Origin: Prorocentrum cordatum
Taxonomy: Eukaryota > Sar > Dinophyceae > Prorocentrales > Prorocentraceae
Reading direction: 5' to 3'
NCBI GenBank assembly: GCA_963575745.1
Contig: CAUYUJ010015954.1
Location: 1 to 64,000 of the forward strand
DNA length: 64,000 nt
This document shows, piece after piece, positions 1 to 11,155 of this stretch; within the stretch, counting starts at the first letter, position 1; each line of letters starts with the position of its first letter. The translations under genes and the position numbers were made by a program. The notes beneath the pieces are model-generated. The model worked only from the letters and a program-made list of their open reading frames with translations. It searched no databases and was not told the DNA's origin.

Positions 1-120
1 ATCACAGAGCGAATGCCTGGCAGAAGCGCCAGTGACCCCCGCGGGGCCAGCCGACCCTCCCCCAACAGCCCCCCTGGCGCGAGGGGCCCTGGGCTGACGG
101 CCGACACTGTGTGTTTTGTT

Positions 121-430
121 GTTTCTTCCCCCCCCCACAGACACTGTTTTTTTCCCCTCAGACTGTCTGTTGTTTTCCCACTGTGTGTGTGTGTGAGTGT
201 GTGAGTGTGTGAATGTGTGAATGTGTGAATGTGTGAATGTGTGTGTGTGTGTGTGTGGGTGTGGGTGTGGGTGTGGGTGTGGGTGTGGGTGTGTGTGTGT
301 GTGTGTGTCTGTGTGTTTGTGTTTGTGTTTGTGTTTGTGTTTGTGTTTGTGTGTGTGTGTGGTTTTCCCCCCACAGGTGTTTTTTCCCCACAGACTGTGT
401 TATTTTGTTTTTTTTTGTTCTGTGCTTTTT
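121..430. repeat. GT-rich array with polypyrimidine/AG motifs
   Basis: Positions 181-362 are (GT)n with blocks of GTGGGT and TTTGTG units. On both sides are pyrimidine runs ending in CACAG or CTCAG (about 130-140, 160, 366-376 and 384-394), which look like repeated 3' splice acceptors. The tract could lie in an intron, but no exon could be confirmed beside it. Reading frames here give only Cys/Val or Thr/His repeats. Confidence 0.8.
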
Positions 431-1690
431 TTTTCCACGGGCAAACGACGCAGAGGCGTCCTGGTGCGGCGGCCTGGCGAAGGCCGCCCCCCCAGCGACA
501 GGCAGCGCCTGCGGCTCCCAGACAGAGACTCCCACAGCACCGCGATGGACGACGCCACGTACCCTGAAGGCGATGGCGCCAGAGTCCTGGGCGATGCTGG
601 AGCCGACGCCTGGACACGTGCTCCAAGCCCTGGAGAACACGCGCCAGACTGCGAAGACGGCGGCCATGGGCGAGAACGGCGGTGCTACGCTGGAGGACAG
701 CTCGAGACGGCGCCTCGGGAGCTGGCGGTGATGCCACGAGCGGAAGCGGTGCCAACCACGCCTGCGCGAACTATCGTATGGTCTCATGTCGCATGACACC
801 ACTCCGCTGCGCCTCCATGCGATGCCTGCCGCATCGCCTTCCGCTTGTGCCCCACGCCAGCTCGAGCCAGTGGAGAAAGACGACGCCACAGGACATGCCG
901 CCGAGGCAGAGGCGCCGCCATCGATGCTGCTGAGACGAAGCATCCAAAAACCCAACTTCCGAAAACGTCCGGAGATGCCAGTGCAATTGATGCGCGAGTG
1001 CGGCGTCCTCATCCAGACGGCCAGAGCACGACGAGATCGGCCGGCGACCTTCGCCCACACGACGACGCATCAGACAAGCGCGGGGAGCCACGTTGGAACG
1101 CTCTTTGGGGCAGGCCTTTCAGCGCCTGCGTGTGCACCCCCCAGGACAGTCGGGCCCCAGCCAGAAGAGCGTCCCCCTCTCAAGCACAGGAGGACCTGCG
1201 CCAGCCAAAGCACACAGAGCAGCCGAGGGGACCCTCCCCAGGCTGCACGAGAGCACCCCGCAGGCGCGAAGAGCACGAGGGTACCCACCCCGAGCCGACC
1301 TCGATCTCTCGCACCTCGGTCCGACCGTGCGCGCGAGTGCCAGGTCCAGCCAGGGTCGAGGTCGGAGCGCCCGAGAGTTGCCTTCTGGACAGGAGCGCAG
1401 TCCGTCCAGCGGCCACCCGCCGCCCAGAGACGAGGCCGCACGAACAGCCGCCAGCCGCGCAGGCCGCACTGCCCCCATCCCTCTCCTGCTCCTGCTCCTC
1501 CTCCTGCCCCCGCCCCCACCGTCTGCCAAGGCTTGCCACCGGCCATCGATGATCGAGAGGGGAAGGCTGCACAGCACGTGCCGTAGGTACTCAACAGCTG
1601 CTGCTCTGCGATTTGGGAGCCTCTTGGGGCTAATCTGGGGCCCTATGCGGACCTCTGGGGAACAGGATCCAAGGCAGAAGTAAAACCCAT
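431..1690. other. Unassigned non-repetitive GC-rich segment
   Basis: No gene is recognised. Frames are open on both strands because of high GC. The frame ending at 731 (plus) has a balanced composition after the GT array and could be an exon, but it shows no domain. The frame spanning 786-1586 becomes Pro/Arg-rich towards its end. Nothing here supports a product name. Confidence 0.4.
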
Positions 1691-1812
1691 CGCATCCTTC
1701 TCCTCGTTCTCCTGTTGCCCCTTCTCCTCCTCCTCCTGCTCTTCCTTCTTTCCTTCTCCATCTTCCTCCTCCTCCTCCTCCTCCTGCTCCTCCTCCCCCT
1801 CCTCTTCTGCGC
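1691..1812. repeat. Imperfect (TCC)n microsatellite
   Basis: TCC triplets are interrupted by TTC, TGC and CCC. The segment from 1,813 to 2,140 is unassigned GC-rich sequence. Confidence 0.85.
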
Positions 1813-2140
1813 GACCTCTCCTCTCCCCTCTTGTCGTTCGTGAGAATGGTTGTCTGTCGTTCCCTCTCCCCTGGCTTGGATGGGCTCCCTCGCCTCCTGA
1901 GGAGGCCAGGGGGCTTCCCCCTCAGACTGCGTGTCAGCAGAGCTCTGAGAGAGCCTCCTGCAGCGCCCCCCCCCCGCGGTTTTGGCTGTACTTCGGCCCC
2001 GGGGGGCGTCCCAGGCAGGCCTCTGCGAGGGCAGGGCCCGCATGCACACTTTCGCAGAGGCAATCAATAGTTCCACGGCTCGATGTATAGGGGCCGCCGT
2101 TCGGCCTCGCCTCCAACTCGCTTCACCTTAAACTTAACCT

Positions 2141-2387
2141 GAACCTCCTCCTCCTCCTCCTCCTCCTCCATGTTCTCCTCCTCCTCCTCCTCCTCTTCCT
2201 CCTCCTCCTCCATGTTCTCCTCCTCCTCCTCCTCCTCCTCCCTCCTCCTCCTCCTCCTCCTCCTCCTCTCCATGTTCTCCTCCTCCTCCTCTCCTCCTTC
2301 TCCTCCTCCTCCTCCTCCCTTCTCCTCCTCCTCCTCCTCCTCATCCTCCTCCTGCTCCTCCTCCTCCTCTCCATCCTCAAGGCAGCC
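2141..2387. repeat. (TCC)n with repeated CCATGTTCTCC interruptions
   Basis: The TCC array is broken at about 2,168, 2,211 and 2,270 by the same interruption, CCATGTTCTCC. It therefore has a higher-order unit of about 45-60 bp rather than being a plain triplet array. The same interruption recurs at about 3,100 in the next tract. 2,388-2,820 is unassigned. Confidence 0.85.
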
Positions 2388-2820
2388 TATCAGCGTGTAG
2401 CCCCCGCCACCCGCGGATGTCGTCGGAAGCACTGGGGCACCGCCGTCGAGCCTGGGGGCCAGCAAGTCTTTCAGCAAAGCCGCTTCCAGTCTCTCGCAGA
2501 CTTTCTCCCCGCATCTTGGTCCTGCCCCTCCTCCGCCCGAGAGACCTTCCCTGTGGGGGTCCCGAAACGGTGCAGTGCCAGACCATGCGGTGACCTTGGA
2601 ACCCCCACAGACCTCACCGCACGGTCCGCCACCGCGCGGCAGTTGGAACTCGGAGGCCCCGATCGCCCGAGACGTCCTCGGAGAATGACCGAGTCCCCCA
2701 ACCCGTGCGCTCACTCCGAGTCCCCCACTGACTCACCACACGGGTTTGGTCCACGCGCCGTTGGGGAGCCCCCGATCCCTCCACCGAGCCTCCCACTCGC
2801 AGCCCCTGGAAGGCGGGGGA

Positions 2821-2879
2821 GTGCCTCCTCCTCCTCCTCCTCCTCCTCCTCCTCCTCCTCGTCTCCTCGTCCTTCTCCG

Positions 2880-2911
<32 letters not shown>

Positions 2912-3160
2912 TCCTCCTCCTCCTCCTCCTCCTCCTCCTCCTCCTCCTCGTCTTCTCCTCCTCCTCCTCCTCCCCTCCTCCTCCTCCTTCTCCTCCTCCT
3001 CCTCCTCCTCTCCTCCTCCTCCTCCTCCCCTTCCTCCTCCTCCTCCTCTCCCTCCTCTCTCCTCCTCCTCCTCCTCCTCCTCCTCCAGTTCTCCTCCTCC
3101 TCCATGTTCTCCTCCTCCTCCTCTCCTCCTCCTCCTCGTCCTCCTCCTCCTCCTCCTCAT
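2821..3160. repeat. (TCC)n microsatellite
   Basis: A long TCC array with scattered CTC, TTC and GTC variants. It ends at 3,160, and after a 110-bp spacer the complementary GGA array begins on the same strand. Confidence 0.9.
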
Positions 3161-3270
3161 ACATATGGCCCCTCCCGTCGCGCAGGCGACGGACAAAAGC
3201 AAGCTTCGCCCCGAAGGCCCAGGGTGGGACGGCACCCAAGGTCGCACTGGGCGTGGACTGTGCTCCACGA

Positions 3271-4195
3271 GGGAGGAGGAGGAGGAGGAGGAGGAGGAGG
3301 AGGAGGAGCGAGGAGGAGGAGGAGGAGGAGGAGGAGGAGGAGGAGGAGGAGGAGGAGGAGAGGAGGGAGAGGAGAGGAGGAGGAGAACATGAAGGGAGGA
3401 GGAGGAGGAGGAGGAGGAGGAGGAGGAGGAAGGAGGAGGAGGAGGAGAAGGAGGAGGAGGAGGAGGAGGAGGAGGGAGGAGGAGGGGGAGGGGGAGGGAG
3501 GGAGGGAGGGAGGAGGGAGGGAGGGAGGGAGGGAGGGAGGGAGGGAGGAACATCGGGAAGGAGAGGAGGCGAGAGGGAGGAGAGGAGAGGAGAGAGAGGA
3601 GAGGAGAGGAGAGGAGAGGAGAGGAGAGGAGAGAGGAGGAGGGAGACGAGGAGGAGAAGGAGGAGGAGGAGGAGAAGTGAGGACTGACGAGAAGGAGATG
3701 GAGAAGCAGAAGAGAGATGGAGGGATGAGGATGAGGATGATCATGAGGATGGGGATGAGGATGATGATGTGGATAATGATGAGGATTAGGATCATAATGA
3801 AGCTAAGGAGGAGGATGAGGATGAGGATGATGATGAGGATGAGGATGGTGGGGAGGAGGAGGAGGTGGATGAGGAGGAGGACAAAGAGGAGGAGAGGGAG
3901 GATGAGGAAAGAGGATACCAGGAGGAGGAAGAGGAAGAGGAGGAGGAGACGAGGATGAGGAGGAGGAGGAGGGGAGGAGGAGGAGAGAGGCGGAGAAGGA
4001 GAGGGGAGAGAGAGGAGGAGGAGGAGGAGGAGGAGGAGGAGGAGGAGGGCTGAGGAGGAGGAAGAGGATGAGGAGGAGGGGGGAGCAGGAGGAGGAGGAG
4101 GAGGAGGATGTGGAGGTGGACGAGAATGATGATGATGATGCTGATGATGCTGCTGCTGATGATGAGGAGGAGGAGGAGGAGGAGGAGCAGCAGCA
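3271..4195. repeat. Compound (GGA)n / GGGA / GAGAG / (GAT)n array
   Basis: GGA triplets (3,271-3,480) change to GGGA tetramers (3,480-3,550), then GAGAGGA units (3,560-3,635), then GAT/GAG mixtures (3,720-3,860), more GGA, and finally GAT with CTG (4,130-4,195). The strand is almost purely purine as far as about 4,100. With the TCC tract at 2,821-3,160 it forms a large near-inverted purine/pyrimidine arrangement. Confidence 0.9.
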
Positions 4196-4340
4196 GGAAT
4201 GACGCTGGTCGAAGGGGGGCCACCAGGAGGGCAACAGCGGACGGAAGGCAAGCAACAGTGCCGCCCACCCACTGCATCATTTGTCACGCCTCCCAGCTTT
4301 ACACGACGATGTGAACCAGTCACAAGGGATCTCCAGAACA

Positions 4341-4475
4341 ACGAGGAAGAGGAGGAGGAGGAGGAGGAGGAGGAGGAGGAGAAGGAAGGAGGGGAAGAGG
4401 AGGGCGGCCATAGACCTTGCCCCACGATGGCGGAATTGGATGAAGAGGACGAGAAAGAAGAGGAGGACCAGCAGG
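4341..4475. repeat. (GGA)n and degenerate GAG/GAC tract
   Basis: Pure GGA from about 4,345 to 4,400, then degenerate purine-rich sequence. 4,196-4,340 is unassigned. Confidence 0.8.
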
Positions 4476-4480
4476 GAAGA

Positions 4481-5490
4481 TGAGCAGTGTCGGATGTGCT
4501 CCTCTCCCTCCTCATCCTCCTTCACGTACTTGGCCTTCTCCCATCCCTTCCCACTCCCGTCCTCACCATCGAGCTCGTAAATCTACTACTTGCCCCAGAA
4601 TAGGCGAACAGTGGTCGTCGCGTCATACAAGCTAAAAGGAAAACGTGAAGCCAGGCAGCACCAGTAGCCGCAAGGACCACATGCTGGCAAGAGAGCGCCA
4701 GACAAACAGCGTGGCTCGCACGGGCATGAAGAAGCGCTGGCTGCTGTGATGGTCAGCTTGGGGAAGGGAACCATGCCAACAGAACCCCAAGAAGAATGAG
4801 GAAATCAACCAGGTGGGGCGAGGACTCACTACTGGACGGCAGCAGTTGTGCGTTTGAAGTGGTCAAGTTCTGCACCGGTGCTAGTTGTACTCCACGGCGG
4901 CCAACAGTAGGGCAACGCCTTCAACCGATTTTCCAAAATGGCCAGTGGTGTAACACTCCAGCCATGCAGGCGACTCTGACTGTTCAGGTGGCGGTGCGGA
5001 ACGCAGGCGGTCTAGAGGCGAGGCTCCCCCCCCTTCCTGGAAAATTTCCACCTCCCTCTCTACGTAGAGGCATGGCTGTGCAACGCGGGTGCAGATGCTG
5101 GTTTCTGACTTGTCCAGGCTGCTTCTGACTAGAATGGGAGTGGGCTGTGATCTGGACCGTGCCTAAGATGTAAGTCAAAAGGGGCAAGAGCGCCTGGGGC
5201 AATGCAAATGCATGTCCAGTCATGATGCCAGTGGAAGCGGGCATAGGCTGCACTGTAGACGTTTCAATGTGACAAGGTGCAGGAGTGGCATGGATAGTTA
5301 GATGGCATGCTCCATCGTGATGAAAGCCCAACACCACAACCCGAATCCTCCACCTCCATCTCCCCAGTGCAGCGGCAGGCCTGTACCGAGAGACTGCTGC
5401 CAGTTTGAAGCTCCATCGTGCGAGATGGAAACCTACACCAAAGTAGTATCAACTGACATTAACAAATACAGCTGTCCGTCTTCGTGGCCG
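4481..5490. other. Unassigned unique segment
   Basis: About 1 kb without microsatellites and with near-balanced composition. No open frame exceeds about 120 codons and none shows a recognisable motif. No RNA gene was recognised. Confidence 0.5.
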
Positions 5491-5496
5491 TCCTCC

Positions 5497-6062
5497 CCCT
5501 CCTCCTCCTCCTCCTCCTCCTCTTCCTCCTCATCCTTCAACCCCCCCGTGTCCTCTCCCTTTTCAACTATGAGCGATCCTCTCCGATCTCCCCCGAAGAC
5601 GTCCTGAGAGTGTCGCGCCTCCCCCTCCGCGTTCAGTTATACACACAGGACTGGTACGAGCTGCATTTCCCAGTGTGACTCGTCACTCCGACCGCCTTCG
5701 GTCCTTCCAGCAGAGTGCTCCCGCTGCAACGTGGGCCCTCTTCTCGGCTCGGCGTTCTGCTCCCCGTGATCAGGGTGGCGCTCTCGCCCCACAACGGGCC
5801 TCTGCTCTGAACCCGAGTCGTTCCTTATAGAACCGTGTCCCCGCTCCTTTCCCCTCCGCCGCCTTCCCCGGGCCCTCCGCGTTTCCCGCGCCTCCATTCC
5901 CGCTCCTTGCTGCTGCGCTGCTCCTCCCAGTCCTCCTCCGCCTCCTCCTTCGTCATCCTGCTTGTCCTCAAGCTCATCCGCCAGACCATCCTCCTCCACT
6001 CCACACCGCTCCTCCTCCTCCTCCTCCTCCTCCTCCTCCTCCTCCTCCTCCTCCTCCTCCTC
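5497..6062. repeat. Two short (TCC)n tracts around unassigned DNA
   Basis: TCC tracts lie at about 5,497-5,535 and 6,011-6,062. The second is bracketed by a direct repeat, CTCCACTCCACACCGCTCC (about 5,995-6,012 and 6,060-6,078), suggesting local duplication of flank plus array. The DNA between them is unassigned. Confidence 0.75.
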
Positions 6063-6340
6063 CACTCCACACCGCTCCCCTGCTGTGATGGCGCGAGATA
6101 CGATGGTGTCTGTCTGCGTGTTCCAGGTCCGCTATGTCGCCCGTCGGCGGATCGAGACACACCAAAGAAGTGGGAAGGTATGGGTGGGAGGGGTAGGATG
6201 TCAGATATGGCGCGACCGCACCCAGCTCGTCCAGCTCCCCTCTTACTCTGCCTCCTCCTACCCATTCTCACCCTGTTCCTCTAACCTCCCGTCTGTATTG
6301 TCTCCGCCTCCTCTCGTGATCGTCGCCTTCCAGCTGCTGC

Positions 6341-6554
6341 AGCTCCTCTTGATCCTCCTCCTCCTCCTCCTCCTCCCTCCTCCTCCTCCTCCTCCTCCTC
6401 CCCCTCCCCCTCCTCCCCCTCCTCCTCCTCCTCCTCCACCTCCTCCTTCTCTTCATCTTCATCACAAACATCATCACCATCATCGTCATCACCATCAACA
6501 TCTTCATCCTCATCATCAACATCATCAGCATCGTTATCTTCATCAGCATCCCAC

Positions 6555-6587
<33 letters not shown>

Positions 6588-6595
6588 CCACCACC

Positions 6596-6653
<58 letters not shown>

Positions 6654-7154
6654 ACACAATGGCAGCATCAAGAACTTCATCGTCATCATAATGCATCATC
6701 AGCAGCATCATCCGAATCACCATCATTATGATCATCATCCTCATCATCATCATCATCATCAGCAGCATCAGCAGCATCATCGACATCAGCATCGTCCTCA
6801 TAATCCCCATCCTCATCGTCATTGTCATCCATATCACCACCACCACCATCATCATCATCGCAACCACCATCGTCACCACCGTCGTCATCACCATCACCAT
6901 CATCAGATCATCGTCAGCCTCCTCCTGTTCTTCGTCATAAGCATCAGTATCATCATTATCCTCCTCATCATCATCCTCAGCATCACCATCATCATCACCA
7001 TCATGGACAGTAGCATCATACTAATCATCCTCATCATCATCGCCAGTATCATCACCATCATCACCATCATCATAAACTTGATCATTAACAGCAGCATCAC
7101 CATCACCATCACCATCAGCATCAGCATCAGCATCAGCATCACCATCACCATCAC

Positions 7155-7195
<41 letters not shown>

Positions 7196-7330
7196 GCATC
7201 ATCATCATCATCATCATCATCATTAGCATCATCGTCATCATCGTGAGTTTTATCAGCATCATCATCATCATCACCATCATCATCAAAAACCATCACCACC
7301 ATCATCATCACCACCACCATCAGCAGCAAC
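6341..7330. repeat. Compound (TCC)n then (CAT/ATC)n array
   Basis: TCC to about 6,455, then about 870 bp of CAT/ATC triplets with CAC, CAG and CGT variants. One frame reads as an extended poly-His protein and the other frames as Ile- or Ser-rich. This is a by-product of the triplet and no coding function is claimed. Confidence 0.9.
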
Positions 7331-7545
7331 ACCACCATTCCCAACACTCCGGCCCCGCTCCCCCTCCTCCTCCACCTCGTCCTCTGCGCAGCTCCCTGGG
7401 AGCCCAGTGCCACCGACGGACTCCCGCACCGGGACCCAGCGGCCGCCGAAGAGCCCCCTGCCGCAGATGCACGCGAACCGGGAAGACTCCAGCCTGCAGG
7501 GAGGTGCAACTCCTCCTATGCTAGCGAGGACTCCTCAGCGCCAAC

Positions 7546-7785
7546 GGTCGCCCCCTCCTCCTCCTCCCCCTCCTCCCCCTCCTCCTCCTCCTCCTCCTTC
7601 TCCTCCTCCTCATCCTCCTGCTCCTCCTCCTGCTCCTCCTCCTCGTCGTCGTCGTCCTCCTCATTCTCCTCCATTCCTCCTCCTCCTCCTCCTCCTCCTC
7701 CTCCTCCTCCTCCTCCTCCTACTCCTCCTGCTCCTCCTCCTCGTCGTCGTCGTCCTCCTCATTCTCCTCCATTCCTTATCCTTGT
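7546..7785. repeat. (TCC)n with duplicated GTCGTCGTCGTCC block
   Basis: The TCC array contains two copies, about 100 bp apart, of a block containing CTCGTCGTCGTCGTCC followed by ATTCTCCTCCATTCCT (about 7,640 and 7,740). The array therefore expanded partly by segmental duplication. Confidence 0.85.
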
Positions 7786-8530
7786 GAACCGTTCCTCCGC
7801 GTCGCACCCCGAGGCCGGTCGGAATGGCGGGCCAGGCGCTTCGCCCGAGACGTCCCCACCATCCACTGTGATCCTGCATCTGAGACGCCGGTTCTCAGCA
7901 CGTGGCTGCTCCTCCTCCTCCTCCTCCTCCTCCTCCTCGTCCTCCTCCTCCTCCTCTTCTCCCCCCTCCTCTCCTCTCTCCTCTTCCTCCTCTCCTCCTC
8001 CTCCTCCTCCTTATACTCCTCTTCCTCCTCCGCTCCTCCTCTCCTCCTCCTCCTGCTCCTCCTCCTCCTCCTCCTCCTCCTCCTCCTCCCTCCTCCTCCT
8101 CTCCTCCTCCTCCTCCCTCCTCCTCCTCCTCCTCCTTCCTCCTCCTCCTCCTCCTCCTCTCCTCCTCCCTCCTCCCCTCCTTCCTCCTCCCCCCACTCCC
8201 CCCACTCCCCCCACTCCCCCCACTCCCCCCGCGGGCGTCGGAGCAGAGGAGGCCCGGACTGCACGCCCCTCTGCCGGGCGGCGCCGCGGAGCGTCTGCTT
8301 CAAAAAGACAAAACCTGCAGCGAGTGTTTTGCAGACGGAGGGCGGGCGGTCTGTCAAAGCGTGGCTCTCGCCTCGGCGCCGCGCACCTTCGCCGTCCACA
8401 TCTGCAGCGAGCTTCGCGACAGCAGGGGGCGGTCCGTTCTCTCCACGCGTGGCCCTCGCCCCGGCGCCGCGCACAACCGTCTTGAAAAACTTGCAAGCGC
8501 TCCGCGGCTTGCAAGCGCAAACCCCAAGAC
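7786..8530 (-). repeat. Composite repeat family, copy A (inverted)
   Basis: Read on the minus strand, this copy has the family order: minisatellite (8,290-8,530), then tag B (7,786-7,905), then a purine triplet tract (7,546-7,785 on the other strand). A 318-bp TCC array with CCCCCACT repeats (7,908-8,225) has expanded between minisatellite and tag. The minisatellite keeps the core GCGAGAGCCAC; tag B keeps the GGTGCGAC and GAAGCGCCTGG elements. Most diverged and GC-rich of the four copies. Confidence 0.6.
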
Positions 8531-9340
8531 AGCCCCAAGACGCCCTCAGCAGAGCCCCACGACGGCCAGAGCCTCCCGAGATTGCCCAAAAGCCCCAAAA
8601 CGGTCCAAACAGGGGCCCAAGACGGTGCAGAAGGGCCTCTAAGAGAACCCGGAAGCGCCCAATAACAGGGACTCGCCTCCCACTCTGAACGTGGTTCCCT
8701 CTTCTGTGCTCACGACTGCTCCAGAAGCTGGGGCCCCAAGGGATCGGCGGATTCGGACCTATTTGTTGGATCCCTACACATGCGATGGGTTTGATCTTTC
8801 ACGTGGGACTGTGTCTGGATATCCTATCGCACGGATGGCGGATGGTGTACATCCGTAGCATGCACAAGTTCACGTATGCGTGATGTTTGACTTGATTGTT
8901 CCACGATTGGCTTTGTATGAATTTTCAAGTGGAAGAGGATGCTTCGTTCGTCACATGCAACTTGCCATGCCTATGTGGTTGCCAGCGGGCAATTCGACTT
9001 TTCACGCCTCGCATACCATACATTAGAAGACGGCGCTCAGGACTGCGCCCAGGGAGGCGCTAAAGGATCAAGAATCGTGCTCTCGCCCTCCTCGGGTAAT
9101 CTCTTGATTTTTCTCGGCGCCCACTCTGTCAGCCTTGGGGGCCCTGTTCCATCTGTCTTGGGACACTCGTGGTATCCTTGAGGGCGCTCTTATGTCGGAC
9201 GCTCTTGGGCAATCCAACATTAAAATGGCGATAGGGGCACGTTCGCAAACGACAATGAAAAAAGAAGAGGAAACATTGGGGTCAAATGGTCTATAAGAGA
9301 TGTGCTTACGGCAACACGGAACTGTCGTCCTTCTGGGTAT

Positions 9341-9342
<2 letters not shown>
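8531..9342. other. Unassigned unique segment
   Basis: More AT-rich than its neighbours (8,700-9,000 especially) and free of microsatellites. No frame longer than about 120 codons and no recognisable motif. Confidence 0.5.
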
Positions 9343-9380
<38 letters not shown>

Positions 9381-9494
9381 GCGCCCCGCCTGCCGCCTGC
9401 GCGCCGTCCTGGAGGGCCAAGGTGCATGGCACGAAGCGCACGTGCAGTCTTGTTTATACATATACAGATATATATATATATATATATATATACA
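9343..9494. repeat. (TC)n and (TA)n dinucleotide tracts
   Basis: (TC)n at about 9,343-9,379 and (TA)n at about 9,463-9,492. Similar TATATA tracts recur at 18,415-18,450, 19,928-19,966, 22,192-22,250 and 38,946-39,004. Confidence 0.85.
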
Positions 9495-9573
9495 GGTATG
9501 GGTATAAACCGATGCGGAACAAGGATAAGGATAAGGAGTAGGAGGAGGCACGAGGTCAGGATGATAAGGATGG

Positions 9574-10212
9574 GAGGATGAGGATGAGGATGAGAAGGAG
9601 AAGGAGGAGGAGGAGGAGGAGGGGGAATATGACCCCAAGCAGAGGTGCCCCAGAACCAGCCTGCCTGGTAAGCGTATGCTCGGAGAGCAGCTCACCCTGC
9701 AGCCCAAGGCGCTTGTGGAGATATCCGACCTGGGCCAGGCACAAGTCTTCCTGCCTTCTCCTTCATTGTCCTTCCTCCTCCTCCTCCGCCTCGCCAGCCT
9801 CCTCCTCATCATCAACATTACCACCACCACCATTATCATCAGCATCACCATCATAATCACCCTCATCATCATCAGCATCATCAGCACCATCGTCATCATC
9901 ATCCTCATCGTCATCAGCATCGTCCTCCTCCTCCTCGCTTCCTCCTCCTCCTCCTCCTCCTCCACCTCCTCTGACAGCCTCTTGTTTCTCCTTCTCTGGC
10001 TCCTCCTCCTCCTCCTCCGCATTATCTTCCTCCTCCTCCTACTACTCATGATCACCCTCATCCTCATCCTCATCCTCATCCTCATCCGTATCCTTGTCCT
10101 CATCCTTCTTCCTCCGCCTTCTTCGTGATCCTCATCATCTGACCTTCTCCCTCCTCCTCCTCCTCCTGCTCCTCCTCATCCTCCTCCTCCTCCTCCTCCT
10201 CCTCCTGGCTCC
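9574..10212. repeat. Compound GAT/GGA then TCC/ATC/TCATCC array
   Basis: A short purine array (9,574-9,625) is followed, after about 145 bp of unassigned DNA, by a pyrimidine-rich TCC/ATC/CTC array (9,771-10,212). That array includes (TCATCC)n at 10,058-10,100. Confidence 0.85.
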
Positions 10213-10503
10213 TCGGCCCTGCGCGCCCGTTCGGCACTCCCGCTCACCCCCCCACAGACCCCCGCCGCCTTGCCCCCAATTCCCCCTTCCCCCCCCTCCC
10301 CGCCCGACCCCCTCCGTTACGAAACCCGTTCCCCGTCCTCCCGTCGTCCGCCGCCCGCCCCCCTCGTCCGACCCCTCGGGCGCGGTCTATAACCGACCCC
10401 CTCCGCGACGAGCCTCTTCTGCGACGAGCCTCTTCTGCGACGAGCCCCTCGCCCTCTTGGGCGAGGCGAGGGGGTCGACACGGAGGGGTCGTTTTGGAAG
10501 GGC
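10213..10503. other. C-rich spacer with a 16-bp tandem repeat
   Basis: C-rich unassigned sequence. At about 10,405-10,447 a 16-bp unit, GCGACGAGCCTCTTCT, is repeated two and a half times. Confidence 0.6.
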
Positions 10504-10612
10504 TTCCTATTACTAGAAAACATGTTTTCCTGTTAATAGGAAAACATGTTTTCTATGTTTCCCTATTAAACAAGAAAACACGTTTTCTATTGTTTCCCTA
10601 TTAATAGGAAAC
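10504..10612. repeat. AT-rich cluster of short palindromes
   Basis: Perfect palindrome GAAAACATGTTTTC at 10,516-10,529 and 10,540-10,553, and a one-base variant (GAAAACACGTTTTC) at 10,574-10,587. These are separated by TTCCTATTA / TAATAGGAA boxes in alternating orientation (10,504, 10,533, 10,561, 10,601). The block is strongly AT-rich against a GC-rich background. Confidence 0.85.
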
Positions 10613-11155
10613 CGATTCGGAACTCTCTTATCATACGTTTGCCGATTATAAAGTCAGACCACCCCGGATCCCCCGCCAGGCCTCCGCACCCGCCCTCCAT
10701 GGTGATCGCCGCGCCCCCCAGCCAGGATGCGGCCAGCAGGGTGGCGGCGGCGGATTTGGGTGGCAGGCTCCTTCCGAGGGGGTGTAGAAGTGGGGCAGGG
10801 CCATGGCTCCGGAAGACCCCCGGAGGAGGAAACATCAGCCGCAGGCCATGCTCGCTCCCGAACCCCACCTTGGCTGCCCCCCGCTGTGCGCAGCAACGGC
10901 GATTGTTCCCACTCAGCTCCAGGGGGGAACCCTCGACCAGACCAGCCCGCCAGGGGATCAGCTGGGCGAGGATGCCCGAAGCCGCCCGGGGGCGGCATGC
11001 GCGGGGGACAGGCGGGGATGACTGGTAGCTCGATCGCGTGGCGGCCACCGCGGGTTTCTCTCGAGCCCTGGAGGATGAGGTCGGAGGGAGGAGGCATGGA
11101 TAGACACGGCCAAATTAGGGAGAGGGAACATGGGGGCGATGCCCCTCAACAAGTG
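10613..11155. other. Unassigned GC-rich segment downstream of the rhomboid-like gene
   Basis: Frames are open on both strands (for example 10,727-11,317 plus and 10,587-11,048 minus), but none contains a recognisable domain. It may include the 3' part of the rhomboid-like gene if that gene has introns. Confidence 0.4.

Noticed and set aside
2553-4515. Long Ser/Pro/Leu- and Glu/Arg/Gly-rich frames on both strands
   Set aside because: Direct translation of TCC/GGA triplets. Open frames occur in several phases at once, which is expected of the repeat and not of a gene.
5962-7524. 520-codon His-rich open frame
   Set aside because: It follows exactly the (CAT)n array. All frames of the array are open or nearly so because of the triplet, and the non-repeat ends show no domain.
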